10,731 nt of DNA from DASPXY01 sp038227745. Lineage in GTDB: Bacteria; Planctomycetota; Planctomycetia; Gemmatales; Gemmataceae. A program made the position numbers and the translations under genes. Below the pieces are notes generated by a model. The model had not been told where the DNA came from, ran no database searches, and saw only the letters and a program-made list of their open reading frames with translations. The stretch lies in contig JBBRPS010000323.1 in the NCBI GenBank assembly GCA_038227745.1, forward strand, positions 1 through 10,731. Direction: 5' to 3'. Positions 1-10,725 of the stretch are shown here, one piece after another. The first letter of the stretch is position 1. The number at the start of each line of letters is the position of its first letter.

Positions 1-4
1 CCGA

Positions 5-25
5 GCGACTCGCGGAGCGAGTCGC
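5..25. terminator. Perfect 9-bp hairpin, probable terminator or dispersed palindrome
   Basis: GCGACTCGC at 5-13 pairs perfectly with GCGAGTCGC at 17-25 around a GGA loop. No T tract follows on either strand, so a classical intrinsic terminator is not proven. It sits about 70 bases before the caspase gene and could end transcription of a gene left of the window, or be one copy of a genomic palindromic repeat. The pairing is certain; the role is inferred. Confidence 0.45.
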
Positions 26-96
26 CCACGATAAGAACACGTCAACGGGATTCTTAACCCAGGGGGGACCTGGCGCTCGGCCAGAGGGAGGAAATC

Positions 97-2787
97 ATGA
101 CGGCGGTAAGGTGGACAGGGCGCCGGAGCCTGACGATCCTGCTGGCGCTGGCGTTGCTCGGGGCGATCGGCGCACGCAGCGAGGTCGCCACGCAAGAAAA
201 GGACGATCCGCCCGAGGAGCCCGCCGGCAAGGTGCAACTGGTGCAGGACGTCGGCGGCCACACCGGCGTCATCACGGGACTGACCTTTGCCCCCGACGCC
301 ACGCGGTTGTATACCGTCGGCCAGCCCGGTGAGGTGATCGAGTGGAACGTGGCTACCGGCCGCCGGCTGCGGGTGTGGCGTTTCCCCGGCCTCGCACGCC
401 GCCTGGCGATCTCGGCGGACGGCCGGCGCCTGGTGGCGTTCATCAACCACGGACAAGGATCGATGGCCGTGTGGCCGATCGACCTGTCCAGCGGGGAGGG
501 TGGCCGGGGGCCGGTCTTCGCCCGGAAGCTCCCGCACCACATGGCGCTCGCACCGAACGGGAAGCGCGTGGCCCTCAACTTCGGCACGGCGACGGAGGTG
601 TACGACCTCGACACGAAGGCCCAGGTCGGTCCGACCTACAAGACGGGAGTCACCAACAGCCTGGTCTTCGGTCCGACTGGGCGGCGGCTGCTGACGGTGA
701 CGGAACACGCCACGGACCACAGCCGCGCGCTGCAGATCTGGAATGTGCCGGGCAAGGGCAAGGGGGTCGGCACGGCCCTGCCGGGCGCAGATCGCGTTCA
801 TGCCCTGGCCGCCTGGTCGGCCGACGGCAAGCGCGTGGCCAGCATGGACGGCGGCGGCTGGCCGACCCTGCGCGTCTGGTCGGTCGCCGACAAAAAGGTC
901 GTGTGGGAGGCGGACGTCAAGCGGGTGGAGAAACTCCTGGGCAACGAGCGCGGCCAGGTCGATGCCGTGGGACTCGCCTTCATCTCCCCGACCGAGGTGG
1001 TAGCGTGCTGGGACAAGAGCGGGCAGCTGAAGGTAGTCCGCTTCGACACGGCGGCGAACCGGACCGTGCTGCTGCCGACCGCCATCGCGCACCAGCACGG
1101 GAAATCCGGCCGGGTCGCCTTCTCCGCGGATGGGCGCTGGCTGGCGGCCACGACCAACCCGGCCTTCCGGGTCGTGCTGTACGATCTGAAGGCACGCAAG
1201 GAGGTGCGCCGACTCGGGCCGGTCGCGGACGTGCCGCGTGTCGTCGCCTGGGCCGCCAAGGGGTACGGCGTCGCCTGGGGCTACGCCGCGAAGCCGAAGC
1301 AGAACTGGCGGAAAGCCCTGGCGCGCGGCCTGAGCCTGGACACCCTGGAGCCCCTGGAGCCGGAGGCCCTTGACAAGGCGGTCGCCGGCGGGCTGCCCCC
1401 GGGCTGGCGGCTGGTCCGGGACATCACCAACCGGACGTACCTGGTGCGGAAAGGCAAGAAGGTCCTGATCGACCTGTACGACACGGCGGACAGGCCGGCG
1501 CGGGCGTTCAAGGACGCAGCGGGCAAGCTTCGCCTGATCGTGGTGCATTCCAGCGGGCGCCACCTGAGCATCGTCGATCCGGAAACGGGAAAGGCTATTT
1601 CGCGGATCGGGTACAACTTCAACCCGGTGTCCGACCTGGCGCTGTCACCGGACCAGAAATACCTTCTGGTCGCCGGCGGCGAACCGGCGCTGCCGGTGTT
1701 CGCCCTGTCCCGGCCGAAGTACTACGAGCTGAGCGTCTTGCCGAGAGGGCACGACTGGATCGCCTGGACGCGGGTGGGCGGCTACTACGCGGCGACGCCG
1801 GGCGGCGAGCGGCTGATCGGCTGGAAGGTGAGCGGGGCGGAGGACCGCCTGGCCGCGTTTTACCCGGTGCAGCGCTTCCGCAAGCGCCTCTACCAGCCCG
1901 ATGTCATCCGCCAACTTCTGACGGCCGGCGGCGTGAAGGCGGCCCTGAAGACGTTCAAGGGACGGTCGGCCAGCGTGGCGGAGATGCTGCCGCCGGTGGT
2001 CCGCATCCAGATCAAGCAGGACGCGAAGGAAAAGGAGAAATTCACCGTCGAGGCGAAGGCCGACGCGAGCGTGAAGGACCAGCCGATCGAGGCGCTGCGC
2101 TTGCTCATCGACGGCGTGCCGGTGGAGGGCAAGTCGCTCGAACCGGCGCAGCAGACGGCGTCGGCAACGTGGACGGTGACGGTGCCGGCGGGGACGCACG
2201 AGTTGAAGGTGCTGGCCCGCTGTCCCGATGTCTCGGGCGTGTCGGCGGCGCGGGAGGTGCGCGTGCCGACGACGGAGAAGGACCGGCCGGCACTGCACCT
2301 GCTCGCGGTCGGCCTGAACGAGATGGGCGACCCGGACCTGAAACTGAAGGGCCCCAAAGGGGACGCGGAGGCGATCAAGGCGGAATTCAAGAAGGCCTGC
2401 GTGGGGGCGGGGAACCTGTTCGGCGCGGCGCGCTCGACGCTGGAGTTGCTGGTGGACAGGGCGGCGACGGCGACAGCGGTGCTCGACAAGCTCACGGAGG
2501 CGCGGAAGAAGGTCAAGCCGGGTGACCTCGTGGTGCTGTTCTACGCCGGGCACGGCGTGCGCAAGGGGCAGGAGTTCTACCTGCTGACGCATGGGGCGAA
2601 GGTGAACGACCTGGCGAAGACGGCGCTCTCGGGGGGCAAATTGCGCGACACGCTGGGACGGTTCCCTTGCCACGTGCTGCTGCTGCTCGACGCCTGTCAC
2701 TCCGGAGCGGGGCCAGGGTGCTGCGCGAGTACAGGGCGGCGACCGACGACGCGGCGCGGCAGCTCGCCGACGAGGAGTGCGCGGTGA
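97..2787 (+). CDS. Exported WD40 / caspase-like (peptidase C14) protein, frameshifted near the 3' end
   Basis: This reading frame encodes 896 residues. The start is supported by GGAGG at 87-91, five bases before the ATG. Residues 9-28 form a signal peptide: two arginines, then a hydrophobic run TILLALALLGAIGA, so the product is probably exported. Residues about 50-540 are degenerate WD40-like repeats (SADGRRL, SADGKRVA, SADGRWLA, LSPDQKYLL). Residues 560-605 hold a GGYYAATPGGERLIGW linker that I recognise as usual before caspase domains in such proteins. Residues 634-724 look Ig-like. The caspase-like domain starts near 732, with the catalytic dyad His819 in FYAGHG and Cys867 in DACHSG. Four residues after the cysteine motif the frame runs into unrelated arginine-rich sequence and stops at 2787, while the real C-terminal half continues in another frame to 3065. 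The family is clear; the substrate and the physiological role are unknown. Confidence 0.9.
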   Translation: MTAVRWTGRRSLTILLALALLGAIGARSEVATQEKDDPPEEPAGKVQLVQDVGGHTGVITGLTFAPDATRLYTVGQPGEVIEWNVATGRRLRVWRFPGLARRLAISADGRRLVAFINHGQGSMAVWPIDLSSGEGGRGPVFARKLPHHMALAPNGKRVALNFGTATEVYDLDTKAQVGPTYKTGVTNSLVFGPTGRRLLTVTEHATDHSRALQIWNVPGKGKGVGTALPGADRVHALAAWSADGKRVASMDGGGWPTLRVWSVADKKVVWEADVKRVEKLLGNERGQVDAVGLAFISPTEVVACWDKSGQLKVVRFDTAANRTVLLPTAIAHQHGKSGRVAFSADGRWLAATTNPAFRVVLYDLKARKEVRRLGPVADVPRVVAWAAKGYGVAWGYAAKPKQNWRKALARGLSLDTLEPLEPEALDKAVAGGLPPGWRLVRDITNRTYLVRKGKKVLIDLYDTADRPARAFKDAAGKLRLIVVHSSGRHLSIVDPETGKAISRIGYNFNPVSDLALSPDQKYLLVAGGEPALPVFALSRPKYYELSVLPRGHDWIAWTRVGGYYAATPGGERLIGWKVSGAEDRLAAFYPVQRFRKRLYQPDVIRQLLTAGGVKAALKTFKGRSASVAEMLPPVVRIQIKQDAKEKEKFTVEAKADASVKDQPIEALRLLIDGVPVEGKSLEPAQQTASATWTVTVPAGTHELKVLARCPDVSGVSAAREVRVPTTEKDRPALHLLAVGLNEMGDPDLKLKGPKGDAEAIKAEFKKACVGAGNLFGAARSTLELLVDRAATATAVLDKLTEARKKVKPGDLVVLFYAGHGVRKGQEFYLLTHGAKVNDLAKTALSGGKLRDTLGRFPCHVLLLLDACHSGAGPGCCASTGRRPTTRRGSSPTRSAR

Positions 2788-3065
2788 CGGTGCTGGCGGC
2801 GGCGATGGGCCACGAGAAGGCCCTGGAGCCGGCCAAGGGCGGGCATGGCCTGTTCACGCAGGCGCTGCTGGGGGCGCTGGGGAGCGGCGCGGGCGTGCCG
2901 TTCAACGGCCGCGACGGGAAGCAGTACGTCCACCACCTGTTCAGCCACGTGTTCGACGAGGTCAAGGCGACGAGCAATGACCAGCAGCATCCGTTCTTGA
3001 GCCTGCCGTGGACGATCGACTCGTTCGCGGTGCGGCAGGTGGGGAAGGCGCCGGAGGGCGGGTGA
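2709..3065 (+). pseudogene. C-terminal remainder of the caspase-like protein, displaced by a -1 frameshift
   Basis: Read from 2709, this stretch gives ARVLREYRAA, then AVTVLAAAMGHEKA and GGHGLFTQALLGAL, which match the usual C-terminal half of bacterial caspase-like domains. It continues the upstream gene directly: adding one base to the four-G run at 2709-2712 makes 97-3065 one ORF of 989 residues. No convincing start codon or ribosome binding site lies in front of it, so it is not a separate gene. There is no canonical slippery heptamer in the right phase, so programmed -1 frameshifting is unlikely. Either the gene is recently broken, or a base was missed in a G homopolymer; no second lesion is visible, which favours a very recent change or an error. 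Confidence 0.8.
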
Positions 3066-3080
3066 CAGGGGGCGCAGTGG

Positions 3081-3102
3081 GTGCGGCCCTTGAGGGCCGC
3101 AC
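3081..3102 (+). terminator. Hairpin downstream of the caspase gene
   Basis: GTGCGGCCC at 3081-3089 pairs perfectly with GGGCCGCAC at 3094-3102 around a TTGA tetraloop. It begins 15 bases after the caspase stop codon, the expected place for a terminator. No T run follows; the next bases are AACCATTAAAAC. Function is inferred from strength and position. Confidence 0.6.
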
Positions 3103-3136
3103 AACCATTAAAACTTGCTCAACTTCCGATTCCTGC

Positions 3137-3165
3137 TTGCTATTCCTCTTGTCCGCTTTTACTAT
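3137..3165 (+). promoter_or_regulatory. Candidate sigma70-type promoter for the propeller gene
   Basis: TTGCTA at 3137-3142 and TACTAT at 3160-3165 are separated by 17 bases; each matches the consensus hexamer at four of six positions. The pair lies in the only AT-rich part of the gap, after the caspase terminator, and would give a leader of about 225 bases. Planctomycete promoters are poorly defined, so this is a weak prediction. Confidence 0.3.
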
Positions 3166-3174
3166 CTTATCCAA

Positions 3175-3196
3175 CCCGCCGCCGCCCCGCGGCGGG
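3175..3196. terminator. 8-bp GC hairpin after the minus-strand small ORF
   Basis: CCCGCCGC at 3175-3182 pairs with GCGGCGGG at 3189-3196 around a six-base loop. On the minus strand it starts two bases after the stop codon of the small ORF ending at 3199. It could terminate that ORF or be chance pairing in GC-rich sequence. Confidence 0.35.
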
Positions 3197-3198
3197 CC

Positions 3199-3342
3199 CT
3201 ACTTCTTGCGGGGTTCGCCGCGGGTGCCCTTGTTCTCGCCCAGCCTGCGGCGCGGCGGCATAGCCGTGCGCTCCGGCACTGCCATTCCCCAGCGGAATCG
3301 GTCGGCACAATCGTTCGCGGTGGTGCCCTCCGTGAGCGGCAT
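3199..3342 (-). CDS. Possible 47-residue basic small protein or gene relic
   Basis: From the ATG at 3342 the minus strand reads MPLTEGTTANDCADRFRWGM and ends in basic GENKGTRGEPRKK with a TAG at 3199. Most third positions are G or C, as in the neighbouring genes, and a hairpin follows the stop. Against it: no ribosome binding site precedes the ATG, I recognise no family, and the open frame extends back to 3558 as a shadow of the propeller gene. It may be a real small gene, the tail of a degraded gene, or part of a dispersed repeat. Confidence is low. Confidence 0.2.
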   Translation of the reverse strand: MPLTEGTTANDCADRFRWGMAVPERTAMPPRRRLGENKGTRGEPRKK

Positions 3343-3397
3343 CGCGGAGAGGTTTGTCGGTTGACGTGACAACTCCTGGTTTCGGAGGTTCGCAGCG

Positions 3398-7267
<3,870 letters not shown>

Positions 7268-7283
7268 CGGAGGCCCGAAGCGC

Positions 7284-7315
7284 GGCAAGCCGGGGGCATT
7301 CGCCCCCGGCTCGCC
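7284..7315. terminator. Bidirectional hairpin between convergent genes
   Basis: AGCCGGGGGC at 7288-7297 pairs with GCCCCCGGCT at 7302-7311 around ATTC. After one A-C mismatch, GGC (7284-7286) pairs with GCC (7313-7315), for 13 pairs in all. It lies 17 bases after the propeller stop and 24 bases after the glycosyltransferase stop on the other strand, so it can serve both genes. There is no T tract on either side. Confidence 0.7.
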
Positions 7316-7338
7316 GACGGGACAATATCACTCGCGAC

Positions 7339-10300
7339 TCAGGAAGCCTTCCGGGCCAGCCAGTTCGCCGCCTCGGCCTGGGCGGCGAGGAGTTGCCGGA
7401 CCTCCTGCAACGAGCGGGCGACTTCCTCCGTCAGCCGCCCCTGCCGCTTCGCCTCCTCGACCAGCGCGCCGTACAGCTCGGCGTAGCGGTGCTTGAGCTG
7501 GCGGACCTCGTACTGCATGCGCGTGACGCAGTCGCGGCCGTCCTCCTTCAGGGCCTGGGCGGCCTGCGTCACCTGCGCCATCTCGAGTGCCAGCCGCTGC
7601 TCCATCCCCTGGGCCAGCCACGCCAGCCGCTGCTCCATGTCCGCAGCCTGCTGTAGCACCTGGGCCGCCGTGCCCCTCAGGTTCAGCTCCATCAGGGCCT
7701 GCTTCTCCTGCACTTCGCGCGTGAAGTTCGTCAGGTGCGCGAGGACGGCGGTATGCACGCGGTCGAGGGTTTCCGTCTGGCGGAGCAGCATCTCGTGCAG
7801 GTTGAACGAGGCGTCGTAGAGCTTCTGGAAGTTCCACGGCAGGAACACGCTGCGCTTGACGTAGCGCACCAGGTTCCGCGGCGAGGCGGCGCGACGGAGT
7901 TTCCGCAAGATTCGCCCCACGAGGCCCCGCGGCGGGGATCCGTTCATGGCTATACCTCCCGGATAGGCCCGGCCCAGGAGCTTCCGGGCGACGCGGCGCA
8001 GCAGCCCCAAAGGCCCGGAGGGGGGCGGGCCGGCAGACGCCGAGGCGCCGCCCAGGCCCTCCAGCCACGCCACCGGCCGGCCCGCCTGCCGCGCCTCGTC
8101 CGAACGGGCCAGGCAGCGGACCACGTCCTCGCGCGACGTACCGCCGGCCAGCACGGCCAGGTAGTGCGCCAGGCCGGCGTCGTCGGGGTCGCGGTTCAGC
8201 AGCAGCGGGTAGAGCGCCAGCAGGAACTCCCGGTCCGGCAGGCCCCATAGCCGCCGCACCGCGGCGAGGTAGTCGGTCGGGAAACACGACGGGTCGAGCA
8301 GCGCCCGCGCCGCCCGCCCGGCCCTCTCCGGAGCCAGGCCCGTCACCTGCGCGAGCACCTCGGCGAGCCGCGGCACTGCGCCGTCGCCCGTCGCCCGGCC
8401 GCGGTCCCGGGCGTGGTCCGCGGCGACGTCGCCGTAGAAGCGGGCCGTGTTCTCGATGACGATCGGGAGCGCGAATTTCTCCTCGAACAGGCGGCGCGAG
8501 CGCTCCCCGTAGCGGCGGCGCAGGTCCGCGTCGGCGAGCAGCTTGCCCAGGCAATCCGTGAGCGAGTCGGCGTCGCCCGGCGTCGCCAGCAGACCGTTGC
8601 CGCCGACCTCGACGATCTCGACCATCCCGCCCACGGCGCAGCCGACAACGGGCTTGCCGAACATCATCCCCTCGACCAGCACCAGGCCGAACGACTCGTA
8701 GCGCGACGGCATGCAGACCACGTCGGCGTCGGCATAGAGCTGGTACAGTCGCTCCTCAGTCACCGCGCCGGCGAAGGTGACGCGGTCGGCGACCGCGGGG
8801 CCACCGCCGTGCTCCTTCTCGAACTGGGCGCGATAGGTCGTCCCCGTCTCGGTGTTGGGCGTGTCCTTGCCGGCGAGGATGAACTCGGCGTCCGGGAAAC
8901 GCGCCAGCAGGCGCACCGCCGCCTGCAGCAGCACGTCCACCCCCTTGCGCCGCTCCAGTCGGCCGACGAACAGGACCTTGACCTTGCTGTCGGCGCCCGC
9001 CCGCCGCGTGGGGTACTGAGCGCGCCGGTCGCGAACGCCGAGCGGCTGGACCTCCGCGCGACCGCGCGCGGGGCCGTAGTCGGCCTGCACGCCCTTCAGG
9101 ATGGCGTTGCTGATCGGGTGCAGGTACTGGGCCGTCCGCACGGTCCGCTTCTCCAGCGCGAGCAGCTGCGTGACCCAGTCCGCGCCGGCCCAGGAGGGGT
9201 GCAGGCCCGCGACCGTCTTCATCGACGTCATCAGCGTCAGCACGGTCGGGAAGCGGTCGTCGAGCGCACACGCCATGCCCTCACAGGCCCACAGCGGGGC
9301 GGAGAGCACGTCGAGCGGTCGGCGCTCGTGGAGCCGGCGCACCTCGTGATAGACGTTGGCCGAGTGGAACAGGTTGCCGCCCAACGGCGCCCCGTCCAGC
9401 TCGGCGATGCAGCGCTCCGGCGCCGCCAGGCGGTGCAGCCAGACACCCTCCTCGAAGTCGATGCGGTTGACGTCGGGCGAGCGCGTGACGACGTGGACCT
9501 CGTGGCCGGCCGCCGCGAAGCCCGTCGCCAGGTCGGCGGTAAAGCGGCCGATGCCGCCGAAGTCGCCGGGCGGGTATTCTTGCGAGACGAAGCAGACGCG
9601 CAGCCGCCCGCCGTTCGGCTTCAGCACGCGGAACGGCCGGAAGGGGCCCTCGTCAGCTGGCGCGAACGCGCGGTGCAGGCGCTTGCCCGCCAGCCCCCGC
9701 TCGATGCCGACCGCCAGGCCGCGCTCGACCTGGGCGAGGAAGTGGTCGCGCTGCGCGTCGGTGAACTTGCCCGCGCCGTGGAACGCCATGCCCGCCGCCC
9801 GGACGCCGTCGGCGAAGCGGCGCAGGATCGCCCGCAGCTCGTCGAGCGGGCGCCGGTCGAGGTTGTTCAGGATCGCGAGGTAACAGTGGTTCTTGACGTT
9901 GGGGTACGGCTCGAAGACGACCTTCTTGTGGTTGCGGCGGTGGCTGGCGAGGTACTTGTGGTGGACCGCGGCGCCCGGCAGCGGCCGGATGACGGAGCCG
10001 GCATCGATGATACGCCGGCAGACGTCTACCTCGTCCATGTAGTACTCGATCTCCTCGTCGAAGCCGCCGATCTCGACGAGTCGGTCGCGGCGGAAGCTGG
10101 CGTTGGTCCCCTGCAGGTAGACGAAGGGGTCGGCGCCGGGCGCGACGTGGCGGTCGAAGGGCGGCTTGACGTCGAAGCGCGTGTTGCCGAGCCGGTCGCA
10201 GACGGAGTACTGGTACTGGAAGTGGAAGCCGGTGTGGTCGAAGACGACGCCGCCCGCGCCGCCGACCTTGTCGGAGTCGTACGCGGCGACGAGGCCCTCG

Positions 10301-10608
10301 AGCCAGTCCGGCTCGGCGAGGGCGTCGTCGTCGATGAAGGCCACGACATCGCCGGCCGCTGCGTCGATGCCGACGTTCCGCGACTTCGAGAGGTGGACCT
10401 CGGGGCAGTGCGCCAGGCGCGCGTCCTCGAACTCGGCGACCACCTTCGCGGTGTCGTCGGTCGAGGGGCCGTTGACGACGACGACCTCGAAGTCCGCATA
10501 GGTCTGGTGGCGGAGGGCGTGCAGCGTGTGCCGCAGGCTGGCGGCGCGGTTGTAGGTGTTGATGACGACGCTGACGCGCATGCCCCGACTGAGTTTCGCC
10601 TCGCTCAT
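7339..10608 (-). CDS. GT2-GT4 bifunctional glycosyltransferase with DUF4214 and coiled-coil tail
   Basis: I start at the ATG at 10608 (MSEAKLSRGM), which has a strong ribosome binding site; the frame is open to the window edge, but the extra 41 residues look like non-coding leader. The product has 1089 residues. Residues 10-240 are a GT-A fold GT2 domain: SVVINTYNRAAS, the metal/nucleotide-binding IDDDA at 92-96, and an acidic DE at 192-193. Residues 336-729 are a GT-B fold GT4 domain: GGIGRF at 351-356, FVGRLERRKG at 547-556 (Arg550 and Lys555 at the donor phosphate site), and ESFGLVLVE at 638-646, the family E-x7-E. Residues 769-844 match DUF4214 (LLNRDPDDAGLAHYL). A basic linker and a coiled coil (about 929-1084) follow. 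It probably transfers two sugars to a cytoplasmic glycan precursor or surface protein; the sugars cannot be told. No partner genes are in view. Confidence 0.92.
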   Translation of the reverse strand: MSEAKLSRGMRVSVVINTYNRAASLRHTLHALRHQTYADFEVVVVNGPSTDDTAKVVAEFEDARLAHCPEVHLSKSRNVGIDAAAGDVVAFIDDDALAEPDWLEGLVAAYDSDKVGGAGGVVFDHTGFHFQYQYSVCDRLGNTRFDVKPPFDRHVAPGADPFVYLQGTNASFRRDRLVEIGGFDEEIEYYMDEVDVCRRIIDAGSVIRPLPGAAVHHKYLASHRRNHKKVVFEPYPNVKNHCYLAILNNLDRRPLDELRAILRRFADGVRAAGMAFHGAGKFTDAQRDHFLAQVERGLAVGIERGLAGKRLHRAFAPADEGPFRPFRVLKPNGGRLRVCFVSQEYPPGDFGGIGRFTADLATGFAAAGHEVHVVTRSPDVNRIDFEEGVWLHRLAAPERCIAELDGAPLGGNLFHSANVYHEVRRLHERRPLDVLSAPLWACEGMACALDDRFPTVLTLMTSMKTVAGLHPSWAGADWVTQLLALEKRTVRTAQYLHPISNAILKGVQADYGPARGRAEVQPLGVRDRRAQYPTRRAGADSKVKVLFVGRLERRKGVDVLLQAAVRLLARFPDAEFILAGKDTPNTETGTTYRAQFEKEHGGGPAVADRVTFAGAVTEERLYQLYADADVVCMPSRYESFGLVLVEGMMFGKPVVGCAVGGMVEIVEVGGNGLLATPGDADSLTDCLGKLLADADLRRRYGERSRRLFEEKFALPIVIENTARFYGDVAADHARDRGRATGDGAVPRLAEVLAQVTGLAPERAGRAARALLDPSCFPTDYLAAVRRLWGLPDREFLLALYPLLLNRDPDDAGLAHYLAVLAGGTSREDVVRCLARSDEARQAGRPVAWLEGLGGASASAGPPPSGPLGLLRRVARKLLGRAYPGGIAMNGSPPRGLVGRILRKLRRAASPRNLVRYVKRSVFLPWNFQKLYDASFNLHEMLLRQTETLDRVHTAVLAHLTNFTREVQEKQALMELNLRGTAAQVLQQAADMEQRLAWLAQGMEQRLALEMAQVTQAAQALKEDGRDCVTRMQYEVRQLKHRYAELYGALVEEAKRQGRLTEEVARSLQEVRQLLAAQAEAANWLARKAS
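7945..7960 (-). promoter_or_regulatory. Internal Shine-Dalgarno and ATG inside the glycosyltransferase gene
   Basis: On the minus strand GGGAGG (7960-7955) lies seven bases before an in-frame ATG (7947-7945), residue 888 of the fusion. Translation from here would give a 202-residue basic, coiled-coil protein (MNGSPPRGLVGRILRKLRR...). The local codons TAT, GGA, GGT and ATA are unlike the G/C-ended codons around them, as if this had been an untranslated leader. The site is as good as the gene's own ribosome binding site. Confidence 0.5.
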
Positions 10609-10613
10609 CTCGG

Positions 10614-10621
10614 CTCCCCCT
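10614..10621 (-). promoter_or_regulatory. Ribosome binding site that fixes the glycosyltransferase start
   Basis: AGGGGGAG on the minus strand ends five bases before the ATG at 10608. It favours this start over the in-frame Met ten codons to the left on the map (LSRGM) and over the extended frame running to the window edge. Confidence 0.7.
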
Positions 10622-10708
10622 GCCGTCGATGAATGGTGTCCCGTTCCGCCGCGGTTTCCGGGCCGTGGGGGCGGACGCCGCACCAGCCCTGGGCGTGTAC
10701 GGATCGGC

Positions 10709-10725
10709 GTGCGGACCCACCGCAC
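10709..10725. terminator. Small hairpin upstream of the glycosyltransferase gene
   Basis: GTGCGG at 10709-10714 pairs with CCGCAC at 10720-10725 around ACCCA. It lies about 100 bases upstream of the minus-strand gene and may end a gene beyond the window, or act in the leader. The outer stem repeats GTGCGG...CCGCAC of the 3081-3102 hairpin. With six pairs and no T tract the call is weak. Confidence 0.3.

Larger units (their letters stand above)
3066..3397. other. Gene-free gap between the caspase gene and the propeller gene
   Basis: These 332 bases hold a terminator-like hairpin (3081-3102), an AT-rich, pyrimidine-rich island (about 3103-3174, roughly 40% GC in a window near 70%), a second hairpin (3175-3196), and a GC-rich stretch whose minus strand encodes a 47-codon ORF. 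The last 14 bases carry GGAGG (3384-3388), nine bases before the propeller ATG. I see no tRNA, rRNA or transposase. Confidence 0.7.

Noticed and set aside
1645..2700. 351-codon minus-strand open frame opposite the caspase gene
   Set aside because: It is Arg/Leu/His-rich shadow sequence; the plus strand carries clear WD40 and caspase motifs over the same bases.
2705..2720. Programmed -1 ribosomal frameshift in the caspase gene
   Set aside because: No X XXY YYZ heptamer is in the correct phase and I see no clear stimulatory structure just downstream. A missing G explains the break more simply.
8413..10632. 739-codon open frame on the plus strand opposite the glycosyltransferase
   Set aside because: It has no recognisable domain and reads as low-complexity Arg/Val/Ala/Asp sequence. 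Long antisense frames are expected when the real gene uses nearly all G/C-ended codons.
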